From positions 1 through 64,000 of the forward strand of contig JAWPGT010000075.1 of NCBI GenBank assembly GCA_034638255.1: DNA of 64,000 nt. The letters are read 5' to 3'. The stretch is from Coprinus comatus (Eukaryota > Basidiomycota > Agaricomycetes > Agaricales > Agaricaceae). A model generated the notes under the pieces. That model saw only the letters and a program-made list of their open reading frames with translations. It had not been told where the DNA came from and ran no database searches. Position 1 is the first letter of the stretch, and each line of letters begins with the position of its first letter. A program made the translations under genes and the position numbers. Shown piece by piece: positions 33,348 through 46,304 of this stretch.

Positions 33348-33991
33348 CATGTAGGGATGTAATACCTATATTTGTACCAAAATGATTCTCTTGAGAACTG
33401 CAGTGGATGACTATGTGGCGTAAGTGCTGGGATAACTCACCACCATTTGTAAAATCAAGTGGACTCAGTAAATGGTTATGTAGCACGCGTAAGAATTTAG
33501 GCAACTGCTACGCCCGAGGAGTCTTCCCTTGGCACTCAACTGCGCCCTTTGAATATCTTCCGACTTCTTCGGATTCTACAGATTTTACTAGTGATACTGA
33601 ATTGTACAAGGGAATACAATGGGCCTATCTACATACTACTTCACAAGTTCTAACAAGTTGATGTGGTGGGTAGAAAAAGCTGTCTCACTGTATATATAAC
33701 CTTCTATGAAACCGTCAAGTGCTAGATAATTCTGTTATTAAGTTGTTTCGCTATCAGTTTCATCTTATCAGATAATGTTCTGATACTTCCGTTGACTCAT
33801 CTTCCATTGAAAACGCACCCGAACCTGATGCAAGATATTCAGACTATTTTTACGACTGATCACAGCCAAAATTTCGAGTCATCCAGAGCTATGTATGTAC
33901 CAGTCCAAAGAGAGAATAATGGTGGCCCCAGCGTATTAAAGGTCCGGAAAATCAAAAACAAGACCATACCATCCCATTTACCTCCCTCGCC
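33348..33991. other. Intergenic region within the DUF6593 cluster
   Basis: It holds the promoter of the gene starting at 33992. An 84-codon open frame (33407-33661) has no recognisable motif and is probably fortuitous. Confidence 0.4.
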
Positions 33992-34739
33992 ATGAATTCA
34001 CAAATCACTCTCATAAACCAACCATATCCCCAATCCATATCCAACTCAGAATCTAAAGGACAGACTCGCCTAATATACAGACGCGATAGTCTCGAAAGCG
34101 CTGCGTTGTTCCCAGATGATCCCCTTGTAGGCGCTCAATATCTGCTCTCAACATCGGAAGATGGCTTGAGAAGAGTCAAGATATATAGAGCGGGGTCACC
34201 TACCCTCATTGCGGATGTTCATAGACGGACATTGCTACACGACACTATTACCCTCCATGGAAGATATCCAGGTAAAAGGGGAATGAAGGTCGATGATATT
34301 TTAAAGAAAGGCCCTTCCACTTCATCTCTGTAAGAATAAGTTTCATGAATTCGTTACAGTATGAAACTGACACACTGGGATTTTATCTAGCCAGGCAACG
34401 ATGATTATGCATACCATCCAGGATGGCATATATTCATGGTGTAAGGGAAATGGAAGAACTTGGGCAGTGAGTAAACATTGTTAGAAAAAATATGTGTTTA
34501 CTCAATAACATTAGTTGTTTGAACAATCGACTGCTGCACCTATTGCTTGGACTGAAACTATTGTGTCGGATCGCGGCTCAACCTGGGCTCTAACCATAGA
34601 GAATCATGCCTTGGGTATAAGCGACTACATTCTTTCATGCCTTTTCTACTTGTTAGGCTCGGAAATCTCAACCCCAACAGCGAGGACACACGTACGTCCA
34701 AGCGTAGAGGCATATGCTATATATACTTCAACCAGATGA
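33992..34739 (+). CDS. DUF6593-type protein, 212 aa
   Basis: Exons 33992-34329, 34391-34466 (76 nt) and 34515-34739 join in frame. It starts MNSQITLINQPYPQSISNSESKG and has LIYRRDSLESAALF early on. Across introns 1 and 2 it reads MHTIQDGIYSWCKGNGRTWALFEQ, the DGxxYxW strand. The last exon holds TAAPIAW and WALTIENHALGISDYILSCLFYLLG, the L-x-I..L-x-DxI strand pair. It is the most diverged plus-strand member of the cluster. No function is known. Confidence 0.7.
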
Positions 34740-36872
34740 GGTTAATATGCTACTCTGTAGGTTTGACCCAAAAATTTCCCCTATGAAGTAATATTATTAC
34801 TTCCAAAATCGTATCCTTGATAGCAGTAATCCCCTTCTTTTAATGTTTCGTCGCCTAAAATAATATATCCAATCAGGCGAATTATGTACCTGAAATTGTT
34901 GCTTAATACTTTATTTCTACAGTTACATTCTGGAGTCGCAATTTTTGCCGCCAAACCTTATGTAGTAAATAAAACTCCTAATTATACTAGTTTCACGCAT
35001 TTAAACATAGATAAATCGCTGCTACGGCTTTAACTACATCTCTCTGTCTCGTATGTTACCAATAAACTCTACGTTGCTTCATACAATGACAGTGTATCTT
35101 CTTGGAGGCATTACTACATATTTCAATGGCTACGAGAATTTAGTAGAAATAGTTCAATATAACGACACAAGAGCTTGTGAAAGTGGGGAGGTTCTTACCC
35201 TTCTTAGCAACATGTTAGTCCTCTTGATTTCGTTGGTACGTTCAGTGGTGCTAACAATATAAGCACCTTCCTAGTACACAATTTGTTGTCCAGTAGAATT
35301 TAATCATTAAAAACTAATAAAAACTGAATTATATTTTAAATTTGTATTTCTGGGTTGCATATCTATTGAATGAACAGGTTCTAGGATTTAGGAATAATAC
35401 GCTTCATTCATTACAGCCTCAACCACATTCAACAGCACTGAGAAGTAGATGCCGAAATAATGTGGTTTTCCACTTTGTTAACCAGTCACCAGTACTGATT
35501 AATGATTTTTCCGAACCGGAAGTGAGGGTGGCATTGTGCCAATAAACTACTCTGTATATTACCATGCAGGATCTGATGCCAATGTACAATCTCCTCCCGC
35601 ATAGCTCGTCAAGTCGTCTCAACTTTGCCGTATATTTCAAATATAACTGGGACCTTATAGGTATAACGCTTCCGAAGATCACCCCGTCATTCTCATTCTC
35701 TGTCCTCACTTGCAAGGAAACTTCTTTTGGTTATAGCAGCTCCTGCGATAATGATAATTCACAATTTGAAGTTCAGTCAGGTGAATACGTGAAGCAAAAA
35801 ATGAAAGCGTATGTATACCTTCAGATCTCAACCTCCACACTCCAAAGCTACACAAGTGAGCAGGCAGTTACTAGTGTGGCACTACCAATTGAAGAAATTC
35901 TCGGTTCGTATCTTGTCCCATCGTAATACTTGAATGCACTTTTTCAGCTTGAACGTCGAGAAGTTATTGTAGTGATAAGTTATGTTTGATTGGATTGGAT
36001 ACGCTCGATTGGCGATAGTCTAGGTAAGAAAGAAAAATATCAAATATTTAGGGTAGATGACTTTATATACTGTAGTGTGATAACATCACCTACATAATGG
36101 AGGTCCCTGGTCAATGTTTGTTGTGTGGCTTTTGTAACGACCTATTCGTTTTTGCTGGCATGGAAAGTATGTCTCAGTTCTTGGTAAGTACACCTTTCAA
36201 AAAGTCATCGGGTTGAAAAATAACATAGATGTAGGCACGCTAGTAATAGAGGAGACTGTTGGTTCAACGCAAAGCACTACAACAAGTGGTAAAAAATACT
36301 CGAAGTTCCAATATTGATGTCCATAAGGGACATTTGGTGTTGAATTCGATGTTGAGATTCTTTAAGGAAATGTTATGTACCAACGTGCGCCGTGAAAACA
36401 GTTATAGAATTTAACAAAAAAGGGCAAGCTTACAGTTACTAGATGTTCCTCGTAAACTGCATCATACGGGCCTCGACTCAAGTTTCCTTGGTGACATACT
36501 GTGGCCAGCAGTGGCATGTGCACTCGATAAAATTTCCTACTTACTACTGGTGGCATCCATCCTATTCGTTTGATGTGGTAATTCTGATCACAAGAATTTC
36601 ATCAAAGAAACTAACACCGGGACAGCGGCTATATGCTAATTAATTGAGAACCATCATAGTTCCGCTTAAGCTTATTTTTCCCCAGAGAATATATACTTAC
36701 TGAGTATGAGCCATGAGACGAAGAAGCAACTCTGCGGTCGGAGATCGGCAGGATCATATATTCGCCCTGAAAGAAGCGCTGGAGCTTGCTTCATCCCTCG
36801 AACTACAAGCGGCGCCTAGAGGACTACAAATATGAGACTAGCCTTGCTTCTTTTCTCCTCTGTCTCACAACC
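34740..36872. other. 2.1-kb region with unassigned open frames, and GH31 promoter
   Basis: Two neighbouring plus-strand frames, 35342-35545 and 35564-35926 (120 codons), use fairly protein-like composition but show no motif I recognise. No splice model joins them clearly. The last few hundred bases before 36873 should contain the alpha-glucosidase promoter. An upstream non-ATG extension of the GH31 frame (from 36786) is open but is not used as the start. Confidence 0.4.
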
Positions 36873-39800
36873 ATGTTGAGGTTCAGCAGACGTTGGGCTT
36901 ACCTGGCCTTCTTAGTTCAATGCTCTCTTGCTGTTGTCGTTGACCCCGCCGTACTCGATGCGTGTCCAGGTTATCGCGCAACAAATGTCAAGACAAGTGG
37001 TGGCAGCCTTACTGCGGATCTGGCTTTGGCTGGTGAGGCATGCAACGTATTCGGTAACGACCTGCAAACGCTCAAGCTCAGCGTGGAGTACGAGACAAGT
37101 ACGTCATTGTCTCAACGACAGAAGAAAGTGACTGACAACTTGCCAGATGAGCGCATACATTTGAAGATCACGGATCCTGCTTCAGACCGCTACGAAGTTC
37201 CAGAGTCCGTTTTTCCTCGTCCAGACGCGCGCCGTACTGTGTCTCCAAGATCTGCAGCTATCCAATTCAACTATACCACTTCACCGTTTTCGTTCTCGAT
37301 CTATAGAACAAAAACCCAGGAAGTACTGTTCTCTACTTCCTCTCATCCTATTATTTTCGAACCGCAGTACCTCCGCTTAAAAACATCTTTACCCGAAAAC
37401 GCCAACATCTATGGCTTTGGGGAACATACTAACCCCTTTCATCTCCCCACCGACAATACCACATTGACTCTTTGGTCGCGTGATTCCTTTGGGATTCCTG
37501 TGGGTACAAATCTGTATGGGAACCATCCCGTCTATTTTGATCACCGCACAAGGGGAACGCATGGTGTTTTCCTCTTAAACTCCAATGGAATGGATATCAA
37601 GCTGTCTAATGCAGGAGGGAGAAATACCTTGGAGTATAATGTGATAGGAGGTATTCTGGACTTCTATTTCCTTGCCGGAAGTGAACAGGATCCGACCGCT
37701 GTGGCCAAGCAATATTCTCAAATCGTTGGTCTCCCCGCTGAAATGCCTTATTGGTCCTTTGGTTTCCATCAGTGCCGCTTCGGGTATCAAGGTATGTCGG
37801 TTCCATAATTCTGCAAATGTTCCTAACTTATCCTTTGCGTCTTAGATTTCGTTGATGTTGCAGATGTCATTTCCAGCTATGCAGCGGCTAATATTCCCCT
37901 GGAGACTATGTGGACTGATATTGGTGTGTATACCCGCTGATTTTACTTGAGGTTTATTCACCCCTTGATTAGATTATATGGATAGGCGACGCATATTCAC
38001 CGTTGATCCCCAGTATTTCCCAATGAATAGGATGCGTGAGATTGTTGCATTCCTCCACGAGCACGATCAACGCTACAGTAAGCGATGATATTACCTTTTG
38101 ACTGTGCAGTTGAAATGTTTATTTTATTCCCCAGTTCTGATGACTGATCCCGCCGTCGCGTACACCCCTAACGATGATTACCTCGCATACCATCATGGCA
38201 AAGATCTTGACGTTTATGTTAAATCCTCCAATGGCAGCGATGCCCTCGGACTTGTATGGCCTGGTGTGTATGCTAAATTGTTTCCTGACTGACATAACTC
38301 AAAGTTCATTCAAATGTAGGTGTTACTGTATATCCAGGTAAGTCTGCCATGGTGACTTATTCTTGTATAAACACTGACCTATTTTGTAGATTGGTTCAAT
38401 CCTAGAATTTCAGAGTAAGTCTAGGAAATCCTACTGAAATTTCCTGATTATAACATTTGTGCGAAGGTACTGGAATGGAGAGTTCCAAGATTTCTATAGC
38501 CCTGAAACGGGTCTCGACATTGATGGTGTATGGATTGATATGAATGAGCCCGCAAGCGTAAGTCGGCCGTAGCACGTTAGTATCTTGCTAAGAGAACTAA
38601 TCTTGGTAATTTAGTTCTGTAACTTGCCTTGTGATAATATTTTCCAGCAAGCTGTCGAACAAAATCTGCCTCCTGCCAGAGCGAACCCACCTCCCGCCCC
38701 CGACGCACCGATATTCACAAACTCTTCGAGGCTTCGCAAACGAGCGGATGACTTGCTCAATCCACCCTACGCAATCAATAACGCTGCGGGTCCTATATCT
38801 GGCAAGACTGCATTCGTAAGTATTACAACCCATAGTTCAATTTCCTGAGACCTAAAGACCTGTGACAGACTGATTCCGTCCATTCCAACGGTCTCACCGA
38901 ATATGACACACACAACATCTTTGGTACCATGATGTCAACCGCTACGCGCGAGGCCATGTTGGCTCGGAGACCTGGAAAACGACCTTTGATCATCACACGC
39001 TCTACATTTGCTGGCGCTGGCTCACATGTCGGTAAATGGCTTGGTGACAACCTTTCGTCCTGGGAACATTACAGAATTTCCATCGCTGGCATGCTTAATT
39101 TTGCTACCATTTTCCAAGTCCCAATGGTTGGTAGTGACATTTGTGGCTTTGGTGCGTCTCATCAATAATAATTTTAGAACTAAATTAATGTAAGGACTTG
39201 AACAGGTGATAACACCACCGAAACTCTATGCGCTCGATGGGCCACCCTTGGTGCCTTCTATCCTTTCATGCGCAACGTAAGTTTTATGTTTTGTAATGCA
39301 ACCATGACTTAGCGAATTGCATAGCATAATATCGATAACGGCATTAGCCAAGAATTCTACCGCTGGGAGAGCGTTGCTGCTGCTGCCAGGAATGCGATCG
39401 ATATCCGGTATGATGGATATTTATCTTTTCATGTATACCCATATGCTAATGTCTCCATGTTAGTTATCGTCTCCTCGATTACCTCTATACTGCTTTCCAT
39501 CAAGCACACCTTGATGGTACACCCGTTCTCCATCCCCTTTGGTTCAAATACCCGAAAGATGCCACAACCTACCCCATTGACTTGCAATTCTTCTACGGCG
39601 ATTCTATCCTGGTATCCCCTGTTACACAGGAGGGTTCGACGTCGGTTGATATATATCTTCCCAATGATGTCTTCTACGATTTCACCACCCTTTCTCCCGT
39701 CCAAGGCTCTGGAAAGACCATTTCGCTCAGTGATATCGATTTCACCGAGATTCCTCTTCACATCAAGGGTGGTTCCATCATCCCTCTTCGCGTAGAATCT

Positions 39801-40162
39801 GCCATGACCACTGTCGAATTGAGGAAGAAAGACTTTGAGTTTGTCGTCGCCCCGGTCGAAATGGAGAGGCTTCAGGAAGGTTGTATGTCGATGATGGAGA
39901 ACTCATTGAACAATCGCGTACGACATCAGTTGGTTTAACCTTCAAAAACGGCAAATTAGACGTTAAGGGAAGCTTCGGATTTAGTACTGGTGTTAAGGTT
40001 TCCCGTGCGAAGTTCTTGAATGTTGAGAGGAGGCCGAGGAATGTCGAAGTCAATGGACGACGTGTGGATACCAAGGATGTCAGCTATAATTCACAGACGA
40101 AGGTCTTGAGCGTTGCCCTTGGCTTTGCGTTTGATAGAAGCTTTTCGGTCAATTTTTCATGA
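36873..40162 (+). CDS. Secreted GH31 alpha-glucosidase (frameshift near the C-terminus)
   Basis: It hydrolyses terminal alpha-1,4-linked glucose from maltose and malto-oligosaccharides outside the cell. Thirteen exons fit, including an 18-nt micro-exon (38320-38337) and a 25-nt exon (38390-38414). The ATG at 36873 gives a signal peptide ([23 protein letters not shown]). Family signatures: [41 protein letters not shown], the nucleophile box [12 protein letters not shown] (about 38530), [24 protein letters not shown] with the acid/base region, [21 protein letters not shown]. In the last exon the frame breaks at 39851-39856. The next frame carries [18 protein letters not shown] to the stop at 40162. 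One missing base, in a run of C and G, explains it. The unrepaired frame would stop at 39938 and lose the C-terminal beta-domain. It may be a real mutation or a sequence error. Confidence 0.85.
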
Positions 40163-40268
40163 GTTGAAAGTTAAGTACTACCAAATGTTTTTAGTTTACA
40201 GACTACTATATAAGTATAAGCACTTTGAATTTCGCTACAAAAAGAGCTATCAATGACTGAAATGAACC

Positions 40269-41059
40269 TTACACAACAAAAGCACTAGCACGACCCCCCA
40301 TTAGACCAACTGCTTTATCATCCGTTCTCAGTTTATGTTCTACAATAAGAAATGAAACAACAACTTCATCCTGAACTTCTAGTGCCTCTTCAGCAAGAGC
40401 CAGCCAAGCTTGTGTAATATTTGGAACACCGTCAATTACACGCTTTTTGGATCTTTCGAACCAAGCAATCGGTCTTTCTGGGTCTGCATCCGTGAATAGC
40501 TAGGTGAGTCGGAATGTTAGTGTTATTACTTGGACGTGAGGAAAGTAATGGGTGAATCAAATTAACTTACTGCTAATTGACTGACGATGTTAGCCTTCCA
40601 ATGATAAAGTTTACCATTGGCTGTGAACGAAATTGGGCTATAATATTAATATTTTTGTGTCAGTAGTTTACCACAACTTGAAGTAAAACAAAAGACATAC
40701 AAGTTCTTAAAAGTTCCATATCCCTGTAACCAATTTTTGATAGACTGTTTCCCTTGATCCTTAAACGTAATCTTATCCGCAAAGAAATCTCTTCTTTCAA
40801 TCAACGCCATTGGATTTTCATAATCAGATGGCTTATATATTGAACATTTAGTAAGATGTTCATTGGAAGTGACTTTATATAGGATTGTGGGTTTAATATC
40901 AGCGATTGATGAAGTTGAATGTTGTGTTAGGATGGTTTGTTTGACGTTGTCTGGTGATAGGTCAATTATGAGTGCTGGTGGAGTTTGGTTTCCTGGTGTA
41001 GAGAATTGATTGACTAGTGTGAGTTGAGACTCTGTTGGTCCTGGGGTATCTGAGATCAT
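40269..41059 (-). CDS. DUF6593-type protein, 218 aa
   Basis: Exons 41059-40701, 40637-40571 (67 nt) and 40499-40269 join in frame. The N-terminal 45 residues are a variable extension. TILYKVTSNEHLTKCSIYKP begins the domain, followed by ENPMALIERRDFFADKITF. PISFTANGKLYHWKANI is the DGxxYxW strand, encoded by the 67-nt exon as in the other members. The last exon has DPERPIAWFERSKKR and EALEVQDEVVVSFLIVEHKLR. It converges on the GH31 gene with about 100 bp between stop codons, and is divergent from the next family member at 42586. Confidence 0.78.
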
Positions 41060-42585
41060 ACTAGCTGTTGTGAATTTTTAGTAGTGATCGTGGATGTAAA
41101 TGAAGACGGGGTTTTATATCATTCGTTGAATCGATTCCGCAAGTCGCCGTCAGCTGTATTGTCCAAATACGATTCACACAGCGGTTCGGGAGCGGATCAT
41201 AATAACCCGAATGCAGTGTACTGTATTTCTTGAATGTCGGAGACGGTGACAGTTGGAAACCCGCATGAAAATCGACCTGGCATAAAGCGAATGCTATGCC
41301 AGTAACGGAGTTTTTGAAGACTTACTCAGGATGTACTCGTGATATTTCACGGCGGTCATAAGTGTATTTGTGATGTTTTTTGTATCGTTATGCCCGTTTG
41401 GCCAACGTCCGACAGCGGAAGATATTATTAACGACTCAATTATCCTCTCCAACCGCAATGAATTTGAACACTGCCTTGCAAGACACATGAGCTATCAACT
41501 CTGCCGGACTGCCCGTCATAGCACACCACATTTTTATTTAATAGTATGATCCATTTCAACAAGTTAATTTTAGGATTCTTAAGAGGGCCAGGTCTGTCTT
41601 TGCCTTGAAATTGATCGTTTGTTCTATGTTTCCGACATTTGTAGACTATGTGGTTTTATACAAAGTAGCAACCGCAAAACACTTGTAATCTAAAAAACCC
41701 CGGGCCGATGTCAATAACTCAATGCTGTGTGATCCATTCGTAGAAAACTTTCCACCTACCTCGTAATGGCATGAGGTTCCAAAAATAGACATGCGTATCT
41801 TGCGGTGGAGGGTTGATATGATTCATCAAGCGAATGCTGTGTTTCTAGAATTGTGATACACTGGTCGTTTAATATAATCGAGTCTTTGTAAAATTCTGTC
41901 AATAGACTCTTGTTTTTCTTTCTTCAAATGTCTTTGAAAAAGGAATGACTATATTGTATAGTACCAGCACAATGTAGAACATTCTTCACTACATATGTAT
42001 GTAATATATGGAATGTACAATGTAACCTACAATTTACTTCCGCCAAGAAAGTGGCACTGCCTCGAACCATTAAAACAAGAAATCCGTAGCACGTGGGATC
42101 AATTCAAACACCAGATTCAGACTATCCACTTCAAAGTTCGTCAACCACCTCTATTACCTCCATTTAGATAACTTATGATGTGAAGCCTTGTCTAAAATGA
42201 CCAACCTGACCATCTGAGTTACAAAATAACAGAAAAGTAAGCTCAAAAGATCAAACATTTACTATATTCACATTAGCAGTGCTTCGAGCTGTCAAACTAG
42301 AACCACAGCCTCGTTTATCCTTAAATGGGAGCACTCTCCGACAATTGAATTTCCCTAGATTCCTTTATCTAAGATCAGACTATTTAAACCAGTCAAAGAA
42401 CTTCATCGTGGGCTTGGACCTATTTGAACCTGTGCACTCCACCACAATCCCCTCCTCGGACCTCCTCCTCACAGCCCACTCACACACCCTCACACCCTCA
42501 CACCACACACACACGATTGATTTCGCTAACTTCTACTCTTACACCTCTGAAGTTTAGACACAGCCAAATAATAATAATAGGGAAA
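41060..42585. other. 1.5-kb divergent promoter region between two DUF6593-type genes
   Basis: The two flanking paralogues are transcribed away from each other. The right part has a CA-rich simple repeat (about 42470-42515, ACACACAC type), 70-110 bp before the start codon at 42586. Open frames inside are short and lack motifs. Confidence 0.45.
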
Positions 42586-43361
42586 ATGGACACCAAAATC
42601 ACATTAGTCGAAGGTCATCCGATCAACACACGTTTCTTATTCAACAGAAATAGCGCTCTAAATGCCAATTTACTTGTCGATGGTGAATTCCGATACACAA
42701 TCTCAACCAAAGACAAAGATGCTTCAAAAACTAGTATCATTGATTATAGCACAAATCGAGAATTAGTGATGATTAAGAAGAGGGTTATTCTTTCCAATAA
42801 GATTACTTTTGCGGATAGATATGGTGGGAAGGAACAGAAATTGGGTGATATTTTGAAGGAATCAAAACTTGATGATGGATTGTGAGTGTTTTTCTTTCTT
42901 TTTCATTCAAGGTCCCTGGTGCTGTTAGTGCTATTGTTCTAATTAGAATATATACTATCCCTGTTAGTCCTGTACACATTATACATACCGAACAAGGAGA
43001 TTTTTATTGGAAAATCCATCCTGTCTATCGACTAGCTGTGAGTAAACTTTTATCCAACAAACAATCCAATAAATTCTCATTTGCATTTACATTTTTTAAA
43101 TCCCCCCCCAATTCGCAGCTCTTCTCCATCTCAGACCCTGTCCATCCAGTTGCCTATCGAGAAGTAGTAGTAGACCCCATCCTTACATTCGCCTTGGTCA
43201 TAAACCGAGGATACGAAGGTCTCTCAGATTACATCATTTCCACGTTTCTTGTTCTAGAGCAAAATCTTAGGATGGATGAAAAGGAATCAAGTATTGCGGA
43301 TGGTATTATTTGTGAGAATAGGACTTTGTTGGGTACGTATGTTAATACTGGTAGAGGGTAG
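42586..43361 (+). CDS. DUF6593-type protein, 202 aa
   Basis: Exons 42586-42881, 42968-43037 (70 nt) and 43119-43361 join in frame. It starts MDTKITLVEGHPINTRFLFN and has FRYTISTKDKDASKTSI and RELVMIKKRVILSNKITF, resembling the divergent neighbour at 40269-41059. Exon 2 encodes VHIIHTEQGDFYWKIHP. The last exon holds PVAYREVVVDPILTFAL and GLSDYIISTFLVLEQNLR. No signal peptide or membrane segment. Function unknown. Confidence 0.75.
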
Positions 43362-43885
43362 AGGGTAAAGGGTAAAAGAAGTGGGAGCGAATTATGATTA
43401 TGAAACTTGATGATTTATTTTCTACGACATGATCGGACTTGGGATCGTTTAATTTAATGGTTAGGACTATAATGACTCTGTAAATACTTCCTGTCTGCTT
43501 GTAACACTAGTAGCACAATTAGGATTACTGTTAGCAATGTCAAGAACTAACCAAGCTTCTCACTGCAAAAATTTAGCGCAAGGACAGCTGCTCACTAAGA
43601 AATAGATTAAGTGCCACTTACACCACCGAAAATAGGTGAGGAAGCATGTCATACGACGTAAGATACTTACATTCAAGCTGGGCGAACCAGCGGAGCAGTT
43701 TCGTCCATTATGACATGAAGTTGAATTATTTGTGTATTGTTCGATCCACCGAACTGGGTCATTTGATTACAAGTGCTAGGTATGTTCGGACATAAAAATA
43801 TACAAGCACATAGATGAGAATGTCAAGTAATAACTAGTGATTAATGGTATGGTGTGAGTATTGTCAACCCAGAAGTAGAAACGGA
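43362..43885. other. Intergenic region
   Basis: This lies between the 3' ends of a plus-strand and a minus-strand gene. I see only 3' flanking sequence without structure or ORFs. Confidence 0.4.
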
Positions 43886-45576
43886 TCATGCAACGAAATT
43901 CAAATGGCTAAAATAATCATCTAATGAAACACCTCCATCGGTCTGAACAAGTCTTTCCGGTTCGTCTTCTGGACCACCAGGTGTTATGATCAACTCGAAA
44001 CCATTAGCGGTAGTAGGACCACCTCCGAGAGCCTGTGGTCGTGGTCCAGGGCACATGAATGGATTCATTCCTGAAGTGAAATGCTTGAGTTCGGTATTTT
44101 GAATCCTCTGCTCCTCCTGTTTAGTGAGTTCTACCAGAAGCCAAATCGTTTTCCTCGCTTGTGGAAGGTCCCGGAGTGCCTTAATACCCAATTCAATATT
44201 GGTTTCTTGACATTCTGTGACAGCGAAGGGAATATTGTAGGCACGTGAAGCGAGCATGGCCAGTTGCCAATGATCGGAAGCCCACAAGTTGGCATTCAAG
44301 GCAATCAAAGCATTTGGGCGATTTGACTCCTGAATTTGCATGTCGTGATGGCCCCAAATAGGACCGGAATCCGACAGACTGATTTTGAGTGTGCTACCAC
44401 CACAGGTATCTGGTGCTGTATATGTGTATGCGTACTGCTGTGCAGCAATGCAATCTTCGTCGTCCTCGGCATCCATGAGGACACGGAACACCCCAGGACC
44501 AAACATCACTAGTTCGATGTCCGTATTGGGAACGAGAAGCGCCAGTTCTCCAAAACTAGAAAAAAGGAGATGAACATCCCGTCGCGAAAAAGAAGATGCA
44601 GAAATGACGTCAGACTTACATCGGGAGGAAATCCAATTCCTTTTCGACACCTAATAGATGAACAATAAGGCGTCGGCGTTCAGTAGGAAGACCTTGAGGT
44701 ATACAGTGCAGTTGGTGGAGGAGACGATAGACAGACAGCGGCCAATGTAGAAGCAGAGCGGCTGGAGATTGCATCGGAAGCCCACGCCACTCGTAATAAC
44801 TGGTCCAAGTAGGTTCGAAATTAGGAGGCGTTGCTGGGTGTTGAATTTTGTTATTCTCGAAGTTGAGCCACGGAATTTCGTTGTCAGGTAGTTTCCAGCC
44901 TCGGCGTTCTTCCCAGTGTTCCTCTTCTTCGAGAAGCTGGCTGCCCCACATATAGTCGACTTCATCGTCGCATGTACAGGGTGATTCTGTCCACCAGCCA
45001 TAGTCTGGACCACATCCAAACAGGCCTCTTGAATGGCGGTGTTTATCGAACACAACCGAACCGTCTTCTAATTGTTTCACCCACGGGAATTGTTTTGCAA
45101 GGGTTTGCATCGCGGGTCGTTTCTTGTGCGCACGCTACCAAGGGATTGGGAGGTCAGGGTCATAGTAGATAGTGGAACATATGGGAAACGCACTCTTAGG
45201 ATCGCACATACATCCTGATGGGAGCCAGTCTGCCCTCTCCGACTGTTGGCCCAATTCTCATTCGAACACTAGCAAAACATTAATTTCAAACGCGACCTCC
45301 ATGAAAGAGTAAAACTTACCACTACATCACAGTAAAACACAGCTTTACATGAGGTACAAGGAGTCAAACGCTATAGAAAACAAAACAAAAAATGGGTCAA
45401 TATATGCGGCTTAAAATGGGGAAAAAATAAATATATACTTGGTTGGGTGTTTCTCTACGACGACAAGTCGCGCATACATGACCTGAATGCTCTGGATCTT
45501 CATCAAAGTGTAGTACTATATCAAGGTCGCTGTAGTCCTGGGGTTCGTAAAAGACCGAGTTGAGGGCTGGAGACAT
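43886..45576 (-). CDS. MYND zinc-finger protein with MSS51-like C-terminal domain, 482 aa
   Basis: Five exons fit: 45576-45439, 45370-45320, 45268-45194, 45134-44620 and 44555-43886. The N-terminal MYND finger is split over three small exons: HVCATCRRR, then TPCTSCKAVFYCDVV, then CSNENWANSRRGQTGSHQDVC, giving the C-x2-C, C-x2-C, C, C, H, C ligand series. The C-terminal half matches the MSS51-like domain of fungal MYND proteins: LPIFGELALLVPNTDIELVMFGPGV, YTYTAPDTCGGSTLKISL and ALIALNANLWASDHWQLAM. Yeast Mss51 is a mitochondrial COX1 translation activator, but most basidiomycete relatives are uncharacterised and need not share that role. No mitochondrial presequence is obvious. Confidence 0.8.
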
Positions 45577-46304
45577 GGTGGTACGAGGGAAAAGAATGAC
45601 GCGTAGTCCAAAACAACCCTAGCCAGGCAACTCAAAATATTGATTTATGCATCCCCAAAGTTTGTGACCGCGTCTCATAATGCCGGCTATAGAAGGGTAT
45701 ATAGACCGACGTGGAATGAATAGATTTATAATATTTCTCCTGTGCATGGGGTTTGTAGTTAAGCGGTTGTCTGTTGTCAGATAAATGCAGAATATACGCG
45801 GAAATTGTTTGCAGGACTCATTTTCGTTGGGGGGACTTGTTTGGCAGCATACTCGGAACCAAACTTTGCCAAGTTAACCAAGCTTTCGGGAACGGAACCT
45901 TTTACTCAAGACTTCGGCGTCTATTACTGAGAGCACCGCAGTAAGTACTAACTTATTATCAGGTTCAGAAAGCATCCATCTCCATGGGGTTCACACAAGG
46001 AGAGTGCGCATTTGTAAGGTATCAGAACAAACAAGTGATATATACGTGCATAAGGATTTGAAATAGAACAGGAGTTCCGACTTTTCGTTTGGTGGCGCCT
46101 TTGGATGTCAGTCCCTACCACAGGTTAGGGTCCTGTATCCAGCGATAGTAGAGCGACCTGTCTCAAAATAATAACTTGATTACCGTTCTACATGTCCATA
46201 GCCCTCCCGCGGAGAGAAGTGCATTTATCACACCCTCGTGGACGGTGGGGTAGTGTGAGACTCGCCTGTCAACGATTCCTCCCAGGAACTCGGAGACTTC
46301 TTTC
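45577..46304. other. Intergenic region
   Basis: It holds the upstream region of the MYND gene and the 3' flank of the F-box gene. No ORF or repeat of note. Confidence 0.4.

Noticed and set aside
36786..36872. Upstream extension of the GH31 frame from a non-ATG codon
   Set aside because: The ATG at 36873 gives a normal signal peptide at the N-terminus; the extension would bury it.
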